A DNA stretch of 64,000 bases from SSC4 sp964443225 (lineage in GTDB: Bacteria; Chloroflexota; Anaerolineae; SSC4; Amarolineaceae), in the NCBI GenBank assembly GCA_964443225.1, contig CAYUCC010000008.1, forward strand, positions 1 through 64,000, read 5' to 3'. The notes below the pieces were generated by a model. It was not told the DNA's origin. It searched no databases and saw only the letters and a program-made list of their open reading frames with translations. The position numbers were made by a program, and so were the translations under genes. Shown here piece by piece: positions 1 through 8,216 of this stretch (its first letter is position 1; the number at the start of each line of letters is the position of its first letter).

Positions 1-1
1 G

Positions 2-217
2 ACTCCGGCCAGTGCGATTCTGTCGGCGGTGATCTTCAACGCCCTCGTCATCGTTGCGCTGATCCCGCTGGCGCTGCGCGGCGTGGCTTACCGTCCAGTG
101 CCCGCGGCGCAGCTGCTGCGTGACAATCTGCTCATCTACGGTCTGGGCGGGCTGATCGTGCCGTTCATCGGGATCAAAGCCATCGACATGCTGCTGTCAG
201 TGCTGCACCTGGTGTAG
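2..217 (+). CDS. kdpB: KdpB, K+-transporting ATPase subunit B, C-terminal fragment
   Basis: Only the last 71 codons are present; the gene enters from the left edge. The visible residues form the last hydrophobic segments of a P-type ATPase, with the KdpB-like tail TPASAILSAVIFNAL near the start and IYGLGGLIVPFIGIKAID near the end. KdpB is the catalytic, phosphorylated subunit of the high-affinity KdpFABC potassium pump in the cytoplasmic membrane. The assignment is made secure by kdpC, kdpD and kdpE directly downstream in the same orientation. kdpA, and kdpF if present, would lie to the left of the window. Confidence 0.9.
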   Translation, partial: TPASAILSAVIFNALVIVALIPLALRGVAYRPVPAAQLLRDNLLIYGLGGLIVPFIGIKAIDMLLSVLHLV

Positions 218-226
218 GAGGTATCA

Positions 227-406
227 ATGCAACCGTTTGCTCGATTCAAATCGTTGGGGCCGTTGGTCTTATTTCCCGTGATCGTGGTTTTGCTGCTGCT
301 CGAGCACAACGCGGCGCTGTCACCCCAGGGGCATGCCGTGCTGCTGCTGATGATTGTGGTTGGGGTCGGCGTAGTGGCCAAGGATTGGATGATCCACAAT
401 CCATAG
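227..406 (+). CDS. small two-helix membrane protein between kdpB and kdpC
   Basis: This is a 59-codon ORF starting MQPFARFKSLGP. An AGGAG-type ribosome site that overlaps the kdpB stop precedes it by a few bases. Two hydrophobic stretches (about residues 10-26 and 39-53) flank a short loop EHNAALSPQGH, and the tail VAKDWMIHNP is polar. It ends 14 nt before kdpC, so it is co-transcribed and probably translationally linked. KdpF, the known small Kdp peptide, is about 30 residues with one helix and is encoded before kdpA, so size, topology and position all differ. I do not recognise a family. A stabilising or assembly role in the Kdp complex is only an inference from context. Confidence 0.7.
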   Translation: MQPFARFKSLGPLVLFPVIVVLLLLEHNAALSPQGHAVLLLMIVVGVGVVAKDWMIHNP

Positions 407-420
407 AAAATGAGGTCCAA

Positions 421-993
421 ATGAAATCGTTTGTGCGGCCAGCTGTTGTTCTGCTCGCTTTGTTCACCGTTGTGACGGGCATTCTCTATCCGCTGACGGT
501 CACTGCTTTAGCCCAGGTTGTCTTTCCCGGCCAGGCCAACGGCAGCCTGATCCGCCAGGGCGATCGGGTGGTCGGTTCGGCGCTGATTGGCCAGCCGTTT
601 GACGATCCCCGCTACTTCTGGGGCCGTCCATCGGCCACGGCGCCCGTGGCCTACAACGCGGCTGCGTCGGCCGGTTCCAACCTGGGTCCGAGCAACCCGG
701 CACTGGTGGCGGCTGTGCAGGCGCGGGTGGCAGCGCTGCACGCGGCCGATCCGGCCAACACGCAGCCCGTTCCGGTGGACCTGGTGACGGCATCGGCCAG
801 CGGTCTCGACCCGCACATCAGCGTGGCCGCGGCGCTGTACCAGGTGCCGCGGGTGGCACGGGTGCGCGGCATGCCTGAGGGGACCGTGCGCGACCTGGTA
901 GCCCAAGCCACGGACCAGCGGCAGCTGGGTTTCCTGGGCGAGCCGCGTGTCAACGTGCTGAAATTGAACCTGGCGCTGGATGCGGTAGAATGA
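421..993 (+). CDS. kdpC: KdpC, K+-transporting ATPase subunit C
   Basis: This 190-residue protein is the normal length for KdpC. It has one N-terminal transmembrane helix (about residues 8-30, rich in V, L and T) and then an exported domain containing the family signature GQPFDDPRYFWGRPSAT. A longer in-frame start exists at 385, but the ATG at 421 with a short AGG-type site just upstream matches the family start (MKSFVRPAVV). KdpC associates with KdpA/KdpB and is needed for assembly and for high K+ affinity of the pump. It sits 35 nt before kdpD, in the usual Kdp order. Confidence 0.95.
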   Translation: MKSFVRPAVVLLALFTVVTGILYPLTVTALAQVVFPGQANGSLIRQGDRVVGSALIGQPFDDPRYFWGRPSATAPVAYNAAASAGSNLGPSNPALVAAVQARVAALHAADPANTQPVPVDLVTASASGLDPHISVAAALYQVPRVARVRGMPEGTVRDLVAQATDQRQLGFLGEPRVNVLKLNLALDAVE

Positions 994-1028
994 AGACAGA
1001 CGAATAGTGCCGATTGTGAGAGGCAGCG

Positions 1029-3707
1029 ATGGTGAACGAACCTAACCGTCCCGATCCCGACGAACTGCTGGCCCGCGTGCAGGCGGAAGAGGCGCGCCAG
1101 ACGCGTGGCCAGCTCAAGATTTTCCTGGGTTATGCCGCCGGCGTTGGCAAGACCTTTGCTATGCTCGAAGCGGCGCGCCAACGCCAGGCGGAAGGCGTCG
1201 ACATCGTCATCGGTTACGTCGAGACCCACGGCCGGATCGAGACCGAAGAACTGGTGCACGGTTTGGAAACCATTCCCCGCCAGCTCATCTCCTATCGGGG
1301 TACCGTGCTGCCGGAGATGGACCTCGATGCCGTCCTGGCGCGCCGCCCGCAGCTCGCCCTGGTCGATGAGCTGGCACATACGAACGCGCCCGGCTCACGC
1401 CATGCCAAGCGCCACCTCGACGTCGAAGAGCTGCTCGCTGCGGGCATCGACGTCTACACGACGATGAACGTGCAGCACCTGGAGAGCCTCAACGACGTCG
1501 TAGCTCAAATCACCGGCGTCACGGTGTGGGAAAAGGTCCCCGACAGCGTACTCGACGCCGCCAGCAGCATCGAGGTGGTCGATCTGCCGCCGCCGGAACT
1601 CTTGCAGCGCCTGCAGGAGGGGAAGGTCTATGTGCCGGAGCAGGCCGCGCAGGCCATCCAGCGCTTTTTCCGTATGGGCAACCTGACGGCGCTGCGTGAG
1701 CTGACCCTGCGACGCACTGCCGAGCAGGTCGACGAGCAGATGCGGGCCTACATGCAGACGCGTGCCATCCCCGGTCCCTGGCCGGCGGGCGACCGCTTGC
1801 TGGTGTGCATCAGTCCCAGTCCCTTGAGCGAGCGGCTGGTGCGTTCGGCTCGCCGGTTGGCCTACGAGCTCAAGGCCGAGTGGTTTGCCGTGTACGTGGA
1901 GACGGCGGGCAACGCCCGGCTGTCCCAGGCCGACCAGGACCGGGTTGCGCGCACTTTGCGACTCGCAGAGGAACTGGGAGCACGGACGGTCACCCTGCCG
2001 GGTCACGACGTGGCCGCTACGATCGTCGACTATGCCCACCAGCACAACATCACCAAAATCGTCGCCGGCAAGCCGCTGCGCCCACGTTGGCGTGAGCTGC
2101 TGGGCGGTGCCGTGGTCGATCGCCTGATCCAACACAGCGGCGACATCGACATTTACGTTGTCAGCAGCGCACCCAAGGATGCGGTCCCAGCCGTCTCCAG
2201 CGCATGGCGGCCGCACGGACCCTGGCCGCGTTACGCATGGGCGTTGATCCTGGTCGTCCTGGCCACGCTGCTCGGTGAACCGATCCACCGCATCGTCTCC
2301 CCCACCAACCTGGTCATGGTCTATTTGGCGGCGGTCGTTGTCGCTGCGATCTACCTGGGACGCGGGCCGGCCATGTTGGTGGCTGGGCTGAGCGTGCTGG
2401 CATTCGATTTCTTCTTCGTCGAGCCCAAATACCGCCTCACTGTGGCAGACACCGAGTACATCCTGACCTTCGCAGGCCTGTTCATCGTTGGCATTGTCAT
2501 CAGCACCCTGGCCGCCCGCTCGCGCGAGCAGGCCGACGCGGCGCAGCAGCGTGAGGCACAGGCCGTGGCTTTGTACGAGCTCAGCCGTGACCTGGCGGTT
2601 GCCAACGGGATGGATGACATCCTGCCCGTGGTGGTGCGGCACGTCGGCGGCACGTTTGCCCGCGCGGCGGCGATTTTTCTGCCTGCCGGCGCCGCGCTCA
2701 CGGTGCGTGCCCAGAGCCCCGGCTTCACACTCGACGACAACGAGTCGGCGGTGGCGGCCTGGGTCTTCAAGCAGGGGCAGCCCGCTGGGCGCGGCACCGA
2801 CACCCTGCCGGCGTCGAGCGGCCGCTACATGCCGTTGAAAACAGCGCGTGGGGTCATTGGTGTGCTGGGCGTGCAGCCCCTCGAACCAGGCCCGCACCTG
2901 CGGCCGGAGCAGCGCCGTTTGTTGGAATCGTTTGCCAGCCAGGCTGCGCTGGCCATCGAGCGGGCTGAACTGGCGGAAGAAGCCCGCCAGGCGCAGCTGG
3001 CACGGGCGGCCGAATCGCTGCAGCACGCCCTGCTCAACTCGATCTCACACGATTTGCGCACACCCCTGGTCTCGATCACCGGTACACTGACCAGCCTGGA
3101 GGAGGACGGTGCCTGCCTGGACAACCCCGCGCAGCGCAGCATGATCGCCGTGGCACGCGAGGAGGCGCAGCGCCTCAACCGGCTGGTAGGCAATCTCCTC
3201 GACATGACGCGCATCGAGGCTGGCGCGCTGCAAGCGACGGCCCAGCCTTCCGACGTGCAGGAGGTCATCAGCTCGGCGCTGGAGCGGCTGGGCGAGCGGC
3301 TGCAAGGGCGGGAAGTGATCGTCGATGCGCCAGGCGTGCTCGTCCCGCTCGATTTTGTCATGATCGTGCAGGTGCTGGTCAACCTGCTGGACAATGCGCT
3401 CAAGTACTCGCCGCCGGGCACACCGATCGAGGTGCAGGCACGCCTCACCGACAGCACACTGGAGATAACCGTCGCCGATCGCGGCGACGGTGTGCCGCCG
3501 GAGGATTTGGCGCGCATCTTCGATAAGTTCTACCGCGTACCGCGGCCAACGGAGGTCGCTGGCACTGGGCTGGGGCTGGCGATTTGCAGAGGAATCGTCG
3601 AGGCGCATCGTGGACGTATCTGGGCGCAGAACCGGCCCGGCGGGGGCACGATCGTCACGCTGGCTCTGCCCATGGTGCCGACCGCGGCAAGGAGTGACAT
3701 CCCATGA
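1029..3707 (+). CDS. kdpD: KdpD, osmosensitive K+ sensor histidine kinase
   Basis: This 892-residue protein has the full KdpD architecture. An N-terminal KdpD domain carries a P-loop GYAAGVGKT (residues 34-42). A universal-stress-like domain follows (about 245-370), then the short-loop transmembrane region (about 395-490, with SPTNLVMVYLAAV), a GAF-like domain (about 520-640), the dimerisation/phosphoacceptor segment with His674 in SISHDLRTP, and a HATPase domain with N box VNLLDNALKY and G boxes DRGDGVPP and GTGLGLAI. It senses K+ limitation and phosphorylates KdpE. Its TGA stop overlaps the kdpE ATG by four bases (ATGA), so the two are translationally coupled. Confidence 0.96.
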   Translation: MVNEPNRPDPDELLARVQAEEARQTRGQLKIFLGYAAGVGKTFAMLEAARQRQAEGVDIVIGYVETHGRIETEELVHGLETIPRQLISYRGTVLPEMDLDAVLARRPQLALVDELAHTNAPGSRHAKRHLDVEELLAAGIDVYTTMNVQHLESLNDVVAQITGVTVWEKVPDSVLDAASSIEVVDLPPPELLQRLQEGKVYVPEQAAQAIQRFFRMGNLTALRELTLRRTAEQVDEQMRAYMQTRAIPGPWPAGDRLLVCISPSPLSERLVRSARRLAYELKAEWFAVYVETAGNARLSQADQDRVARTLRLAEELGARTVTLPGHDVAATIVDYAHQHNITKIVAGKPLRPRWRELLGGAVVDRLIQHSGDIDIYVVSSAPKDAVPAVSSAWRPHGPWPRYAWALILVVLATLLGEPIHRIVSPTNLVMVYLAAVVVAAIYLGRGPAMLVAGLSVLAFDFFFVEPKYRLTVADTEYILTFAGLFIVGIVISTLAARSREQADAAQQREAQAVALYELSRDLAVANGMDDILPVVVRHVGGTFARAAAIFLPAGAALTVRAQSPGFTLDDNESAVAAWVFKQGQPAGRGTDTLPASSGRYMPLKTARGVIGVLGVQPLEPGPHLRPEQRRLLESFASQAALAIERAELAEEARQAQLARAAESLQHALLNSISHDLRTPLVSITGTLTSLEEDGACLDNPAQRSMIAVAREEAQRLNRLVGNLLDMTRIEAGALQATAQPSDVQEVISSALERLGERLQGREVIVDAPGVLVPLDFVMIVQVLVNLLDNALKYSPPGTPIEVQARLTDSTLEITVADRGDGVPPEDLARIFDKFYRVPRPTEVAGTGLGLAICRGIVEAHRGRIWAQNRPGGGTIVTLALPMVPTAARSDIP

Positions 3708-4396
3708 GCGATCGTGGACCGCGTGTGTTGGTGGTCGATGACGAGCCGCCCATTCGCCGCTTTCTGCGCACCTCACTCGCCAATCACGGCTACGACGTGT
3801 TTGAGGCCGTCGATGGCCGCGAAGCACTGATGGCGGTGACGGCCAACCGGCCTGACCTGGTCATCCTCGACCTGGGGCTGCCCGACATGGATGGCATTGA
3901 AGTGACGCGAAGGCTGCGTGAGTGGACGCAGGTGCCGATCATCATCGTCACTGTGCAGGAGCAGGAGGCCGCCAAAATCACTGCGCTGGATGCGGGCGCC
4001 GATGATTACGTCACCAAACCGTTTGGCATGGGCGAGCTGCTGGCGCGCATGCGCGTGGCGCTGCGCCGCGCGGCTTCACCCGCGGCGGAACCGGTGTTTG
4101 TCATCGACGAGTTGGTGGTGGATCAGGCGCGCCGCCTGGTGGCGGTGGGCGGACGCGACGTGCAGCTGACGCCGACCGAGTACGATCTGCTGCGTGTGCT
4201 TGTGGTGCATGCCGGCAAGGTGCTGACCCACCGCCAGTTGCTGCGCCAGGTGTGGGGTGTGGGGTACGAAGGTGAGGCGCATCTGCTGCGGGTCAACATG
4301 AGCAACCTGCGCCACAAGATCGAACCCGATCCGGCGCGACCGCACTACATCGTCACTGAGCCAGGGGTGGGGTACCGGCTGCGCGTGGCGTTGTAA
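3704..4396 (+). CDS. kdpE: KdpE, OmpR-family response regulator
   Basis: This 230-residue protein has a receiver domain with the acidic pair DD at residues 12-13, the phosphoacceptor Asp56 in VILDLGLPDMDG, and the conserved Lys in YVTKPFG. A winged-helix OmpR/PhoB output domain follows from about residue 130, with LTPTEYDLLRVL and VNMSNLRHKIE. It is the partner of the overlapping kdpD gene and would activate kdp transcription when potassium is scarce. It ends the operon. The next gene (brnA) converges on it with only 8 nt between stop codons, and no terminator hairpin is visible there. Confidence 0.96.
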   Translation: MSDRGPRVLVVDDEPPIRRFLRTSLANHGYDVFEAVDGREALMAVTANRPDLVILDLGLPDMDGIEVTRRLREWTQVPIIIVTVQEQEAAKITALDAGADDYVTKPFGMGELLARMRVALRRAASPAAEPVFVIDELVVDQARRLVAVGGRDVQLTPTEYDLLRVLVVHAGKVLTHRQLLRQVWGVGYEGEAHLLRVNMSNLRHKIEPDPARPHYIVTEPGVGYRLRVAL

Positions 4397-4404
4397 CGGG
4401 CTAT

Positions 4405-4698
4405 TTATCGCGCGCGATGGGCTTCCATGTATGCGCGTAGCAGTGAGTTAATGCGAGTCTGATATCCTCTACCCTGGCTACGGAACCATTTTAACACGTC
4501 TTCATCCAACCGGATCGTGATTTGTTCTTTGCCCGGAGGTGGTTTCAAGCCACGCCGAACAACTGCCTTGGCAAACATGTCGGGTGTGATCTCTGCCATG
4601 TCGGAAAAATCGATGTCCTCGTCGCCAAGGGCATCGAGGCGCTCCCAATCTGTCATGGATTCAGCCACCGATTTGTTCGAAATAGATTCTTTGCTCAT
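4405..4698 (-). CDS. brnA: BrnA-family antitoxin
   Basis: This 97-residue protein begins MSKESISNKS. A longer frame to 4761 exists but runs deep into brnT, so the ATG at 4698 is preferred. The N-terminal half is acidic and presumably contacts the toxin. The C-terminal half (EQITIRLDEDVLKWFRSQG, then YQTRINSLLRAYMEAH) is a ribbon-helix-helix DNA-binding fold typical of BrnA. It overlaps the toxin gene by 38 nt and is translated from the same message. In known BrnTA modules the antitoxin neutralises the toxin and represses the shared promoter. Confidence 0.9.
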   Translation of the reverse strand: MSKESISNKSVAESMTDWERLDALGDEDIDFSDMAEITPDMFAKAVVRRGLKPPPGKEQITIRLDEDVLKWFRSQGRGYQTRINSLLRAYMEAHRAR

Positions 4699-4936
4699 TT
4701 TTCGTCGCCTTACGTGCAGAAATGATACGCGTCGCACCGGACCGTTCGGTGTGTACGACAACGATCACGTAGCCTCGAAGCAGTCCAAGTGAAACGAACC
4801 GACGCTCTCCGTAGTCAAGACGGTCATCCTCCATCAGCAAAGTATCGTGTTCAAAGATCTTGACAGCATCTTTGAAATCGATGCCGTGGTCACAGACGTT
4901 GCTGAGACGCTTCGATTCATCCCACTCGTATGACAT
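4661..4936 (-). CDS. brnT: BrnT-family ribonuclease toxin
   Basis: This 91-residue protein matches the compact BrnT/RelE-like fold in length and sequence. It opens MSYEWDESKRLSNVCDHGIDF (a K..N..KHG-type BrnT opening) and ends with the conserved strand RIISARKATKNEQRIYFE. BrnT toxins are ribonucleases that inhibit translation. The gene is first in the toxin-antitoxin operon. A consensus promoter lies so close to its ATG that the transcript would be leaderless (see the promoter at 4943-4971). Confidence 0.92.
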   Translation of the reverse strand: MSYEWDESKRLSNVCDHGIDFKDAVKIFEHDTLLMEDDRLDYGERRFVSLGLLRGYVIVVVHTERSGATRIISARKATKNEQRIYFEQIGG

Positions 4937-4942
4937 GCACCA

Positions 4943-4971
4943 AGTATAACTACAAATCGTAATTACGGCAA
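4943..4971 (-). promoter_or_regulatory. sigma70-type promoter of brnTA, leaderless arrangement
   Basis: Reading the minus strand, a -35 box TTGCCG and a -10 box TATACT are separated by exactly 17 bases. Only six bases lie between the -10 box and the brnT ATG (4936), so transcription should begin at or next to the start codon. No ribosome-binding site is present in the gap. Confidence 0.65.
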
Positions 4972-5021
4972 ATTTGCCTCAACCGCTTGGTTGCGTGCGT
5001 ATGGCGGCGCACCGCAGTCCT

Positions 5022-5050
5022 TTGCTTTCGTTCGTCACCCATGGTACAAT
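5022..5050 (+). promoter_or_regulatory. sigma70-type promoter upstream of radical SAM gene
   Basis: A -35 box TTGCTT and a -10 box TACAAT are separated by 17 bases. The box lies about 75 bases before the start codon at 5129, and the leader contains a good AGGAG site. It sits in the roughly 190-bp divergent gap shared with brnTA. Confidence 0.6.
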
Positions 5051-5128
5051 CACCCGCATATCTGAATTCACCGTCACTGCGGGTACCAACCCCGCCCCGG
5101 CCACACCGGGTAGACGTAGGAGATGACC

Positions 5129-7441
5129 ATGGCACCGATGACACCGGCGCAGATCAGTGCGCGGCTCGACCGTATTCTCTGGAAAGTCGAAAAACCGGCC
5201 CGTTACACCGGTGGTGAGTGGAACAGCGTCACCAAAGACTGGGACGCCACACCGGTCCGCATCGTCCTCACCTTTCCCGACACCTACGAACTCGGCATGT
5301 CCAACCTGGGCCTGATGCTGCTGTACGACATCGTCAACCGCCAGCCCGACATGCTGGCCGAGCGCGCCTACGCTCCGTGGATCGACATGGAAGCGGCGAT
5401 GCGGCGCGAGGGCATTCCACTATTCAGCCTGGAAAACCGCCGGCCACTGTCTGAGTTCGACATCATCGGCTTTGGCCTGCCCTATGAGCAGCTCTTCACC
5501 AACGTGCTCAACTGCCTCGACCTGGCCGGCATCCCCTTACGCAGCGATCACCGCACGGCTGACGACCCACTCATCATCGCCGGCGGCAGCGCCAGCACCA
5601 ACCCCGAACCGATGTGGCCGTTCATCGACGCGTTTCTGCTGGGCGAAGGCGAAGAGGCGATCCTCGAGATCGCACGTGTGGTTCAGGCGTGGAAAGCAGA
5701 CATGGCACAGCGGAGTTCGCACCCCCAGGTGCGAGGAGATTCCGTATTCGGGCATGAATCGACGCGGAGTTCGCACCCCCAGGTGCGAAGCGATTCCACA
5801 TCCGAGCAGGAATCGACGCGGAGTTCGCACCCCCAGGTGCGAGGAGATTCCACATCCGAGCATGCATCGATGAGGAGTTCGCACCCCCAGGTGCGAACGG
5901 AGGCCGCACCTGGGGGTGCGGCACTCCTCACTGCAAAAGATGCCCAGGCCAGTGAGACACACGCGCACGCTTCGCGCGCCGACCTCCTGCGCCGGCTGGC
6001 ACGCATCCCCGGCGTCTACGTGCCCTCGTTTTACGCGGCCGAATACCACGCCGACGGGACCTTGGCCGCGACCCTGCCGCGCGCCGAATACGCCGACGTC
6101 GCGCCGTCCGTGGTGGTCAAACGGATCGTCACCACCCTGCCGCCGCCGACCACCGATTTCATCGTGCCCTACATCGACGTCGTCCACAACCGCGCTGCGA
6201 TCGAAATCCAGCGCGGCTGCACGCGCGGCTGCCGCTTCTGCCACGCCGGCATGGCCTACCGCCCCGTGCGTGAGCGCCCCGTGCAGGAGGTGACCGACGC
6301 CGTCGACCGCATGATCACCAGCTGCGGCTTCGAAGAGGTCTCGTTCCTCTCGCTCAGCTCCAGCGATTACACCTACATCGGCGACCTGGTGCGCAGCGTG
6401 GTCGAAAAACACAGCAGCGACAAACTGAGCATCGGCCTGCCCAGCCTGCGCATCGAGTCCTTTTCGGTCGATCTGATGAACCTGCTGGAGAAGGGCCGCC
6501 GCCGCAGCGGCTTCACCTTTGCCCCCGAAGCGGCCACCGACCGCCTGCGCGACGTCATCAACAAGCCGATCGCCACCGACGATCTGCTGCGCACCGCCGA
6601 AGAGGTCTACAGTCGCGGGTGGACCACGATCAAGATGTATTTCATGATCGGTCACCCCACCCAGACCGACGAGGACGTCGCCGCGATTGCGGACCTGGCC
6701 TGGGAGGTGATGAAAGTCGGCCGGCGCACGATCGGCAAAAAAGCCAAGGTGCGCATCGGTGTCAGCACGCTGGTGCCCAAGCCGCACACGCCATTCCAGT
6801 GGGTGCCGATGGCGGACGAAGCGACGATCCGGCGTCAGATTGGCTACCTGCAGGACCGCCTGCGTGGGCCTGGCTTCCACTTCAACTGGAACAACCCGCG
6901 CGAGACCCTGATGGAAGCCTATTTGAGCCGCGGCGACCGCCGGCTGGCCGGCGTCATCGAGCGCGCCTGGCAGCTCGGCGCCAGGTTCGATGCCTGGGGC
7001 GACCAGTTCCGTGAGGATGCCTGGATGCAGGCCTTCGCCGAAGCCGGGCTCGACCCCGACTGGTACGCCCGCCGTGAACGCACGGTCGACGAAGTGATGC
7101 CGTGGGACCACCTGAGCCTGGGGCTGAAAAAAGACTTCCTGGTACAGGAATACCAGCACAGCCTGGAGGGCGCCGTCGTCGACGACTGCCGCGATCACTG
7201 CTTCAGCTGTGGGATTCTGGGACAGTTCAAAACCCAGCGCCGCGGCACACCGGAAGATGCCTGGGGCTGCCCGGCGTTGGGAAAAAGTGCCACGCACAAC
7301 CAACCCGTGGACGTCGTTCCGATTCCGCTGTACGTCAATCAGGACATGAGCCCGCAGCTGGCGCCGCTGTACGGCCCACGCGTGCCGCAGCTGGCGGGGA
7401 GAACGGCGGAGAAACGGCTGGAATTGGAACACACGTTCTAG
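5129..7441 (+). CDS. radical SAM protein, TIGR03960-like, with in-frame repeat insertion
   Basis: This protein is about 770 residues. The ATG at 5129 is preferred to the one at 5123 because AGGAG lies 6 bases before it. The N-terminal part (RIVLTFPDTYELGMSNLG) resembles the B12-binding-like domain of TIGR03960 proteins. The radical SAM cluster motif CTRGCRFC lies near residues 363-370, and a Cys-rich tail carries CRDHCFSCG. Members are poorly characterised and often accompany a DUF2344 protein, which is not present next to this gene. Residues about 190-275 are an insertion rich in 18-residue repeats containing RSSHPQVR. The family's usual length is nearer 600-650 residues, so this block is extra. 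The substrate is unknown. Confidence 0.85.
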   Translation: MAPMTPAQISARLDRILWKVEKPARYTGGEWNSVTKDWDATPVRIVLTFPDTYELGMSNLGLMLLYDIVNRQPDMLAERAYAPWIDMEAAMRREGIPLFSLENRRPLSEFDIIGFGLPYEQLFTNVLNCLDLAGIPLRSDHRTADDPLIIAGGSASTNPEPMWPFIDAFLLGEGEEAILEIARVVQAWKADMAQRSSHPQVRGDSVFGHESTRSSHPQVRSDSTSEQESTRSSHPQVRGDSTSEHASMRSSHPQVRTEAAPGGAALLTAKDAQASETHAHASRADLLRRLARIPGVYVPSFYAAEYHADGTLAATLPRAEYADVAPSVVVKRIVTTLPPPTTDFIVPYIDVVHNRAAIEIQRGCTRGCRFCHAGMAYRPVRERPVQEVTDAVDRMITSCGFEEVSFLSLSSSDYTYIGDLVRSVVEKHSSDKLSIGLPSLRIESFSVDLMNLLEKGRRRSGFTFAPEAATDRLRDVINKPIATDDLLRTAEEVYSRGWTTIKMYFMIGHPTQTDEDVAAIADLAWEVMKVGRRTIGKKAKVRIGVSTLVPKPHTPFQWVPMADEATIRRQIGYLQDRLRGPGFHFNWNNPRETLMEAYLSRGDRRLAGVIERAWQLGARFDAWGDQFREDAWMQAFAEAGLDPDWYARRERTVDEVMPWDHLSLGLKKDFLVQEYQHSLEGAVVDDCRDHCFSCGILGQFKTQRRGTPEDAWGCPALGKSATHNQPVDVVPIPLYVNQDMSPQLAPLYGPRVPQLAGRTAEKRLELEHTF
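5716..5922 (+). repeat. four 54-bp in-frame repeats, each with a palindrome, plus an inverted copy
   Basis: Palindromes with arms TTCGCACC/GGTGCGAA and a CCCA loop start at 5716, 5770, 5824 and 5878, exactly 54 bp apart. The first and third lack only the outermost base pair. A fifth element at 5903-5922 (arms GCCGCACC/GGTGCGGC) has the complementary loop TGGG, so it lies in the opposite orientation. The repeats stay in frame and encode 18-residue units with the core RSSHPQVR. This looks like a mobile or amplified palindromic element tolerated inside a coding sequence. Confidence 0.9.
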
Positions 7442-7442
7442 T

Positions 7443-7471
7443 TTGACAAAATGACGCCCCTCGTCTACAAT
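7443..7471 (+). promoter_or_regulatory. sigma70-type promoter of ssb
   Basis: A perfect -35 box TTGACA and a -10 box TACAAT are separated by 17 bases, immediately after the stop codon of the radical SAM gene. The leader to the ssb ATG at 7581 would be about 100 nt. Confidence 0.75.
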
Positions 7472-7580
7472 TCATGCAGGTTGTCAGGGGTTTGTGGCGG
7501 TTGGGATGCGTGTCATAGCCGCACATAGACCATCGAGCCACTGGTGAAACGCACAGAACACGTGGAAAGGACACAGAACG

Positions 7581-8045
7581 ATGTGGCAGAAAATCATGCT
7601 GATTGGGAATCTCGGCTCTGATCCAGACATGCGCTATACGCCGAGCGGCGTACCGGTCGCCAGCTTCAACGTCGCGGTCAACCGTCGCTGGAAGGCACCG
7701 GATGGGACCATGCAGGACAAAACGACGTGGTTCCGCGTGACGGCATGGCGTCAGCTGGCGGAGACGTGCCATCAGTACCTGGCCAAAGGGCGCATGGTGC
7801 TGGTCGAAGGCGAGGTCGAAGTCGGCGCGTACATGGCGCAGGACGGCACACCGCGCGGCACCTTGGAGGTGACGGCGCGCGACGTTCGATTCCTCGGCGG
7901 CCGCGGTGACACCCAGGCCATGGGGACGGGGGCACCGGCAGGTGGTTATGCGGGCAGCACGCGGCCCGCGGCGCGCCCGGCGGCATCGGGGTCGGACGAT
8001 TTTGCCCCACCTGCGGAAATTCACGACGAAGACATCCCGTTCTGA
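7581..8045 (+). CDS. ssb: single-stranded DNA-binding protein
   Basis: This 154-residue protein has an N-terminal OB fold (about residues 1-108: MWQKIMLIGNLGSDPDMRYT, then VASFNVAVNRRWK and TTWFRVTAWRQLAETC). A flexible Gly/Ala/Pro-rich linker follows, and the protein ends with the acidic tip DEDIPF used by bacterial SSBs to recruit partner proteins. It binds single-stranded DNA during replication, repair and recombination. It has its own consensus promoter and a strong terminator, so it looks like a single-gene unit. Confidence 0.97.
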   Translation: MWQKIMLIGNLGSDPDMRYTPSGVPVASFNVAVNRRWKAPDGTMQDKTTWFRVTAWRQLAETCHQYLAKGRMVLVEGEVEVGAYMAQDGTPRGTLEVTARDVRFLGGRGDTQAMGTGAPAGGYAGSTRPAARPAASGSDDFAPPAEIHDEDIPF

Positions 8046-8142
8046 CAGCGGGACACGCAAAGGGCGTGTAGAAGAATAATCTGCGATGATTTACGGCGAA
8101 TTCCAGCTGTTTTGCCGCGAGTTGTTCTTTGAAAAGCCCCAT

Positions 8143-8179
8143 GGCTCAATGAATGCCAACCATTCATTGAGCCTTTTGA
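8143..8179 (+). terminator. intrinsic terminator after ssb
   Basis: A perfect 13-bp inverted repeat (GGCTCAATGAATG and its complement) surrounds a 5-base loop and is followed by TTTTGATTT. It lies about 100 bp after the ssb stop. Confidence 0.85.
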
Positions 8180-8216
8180 TTTGGCAGCACAGTAACCAGC
8201 CAACTGGAGGGAAAAC

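Noticed and set aside
5537..7432. 631-codon open frame antisense to the radical SAM gene
   Set aside because: It is a typical high-GC shadow frame with His/Gln/Arg-rich composition and no recognisable domain.
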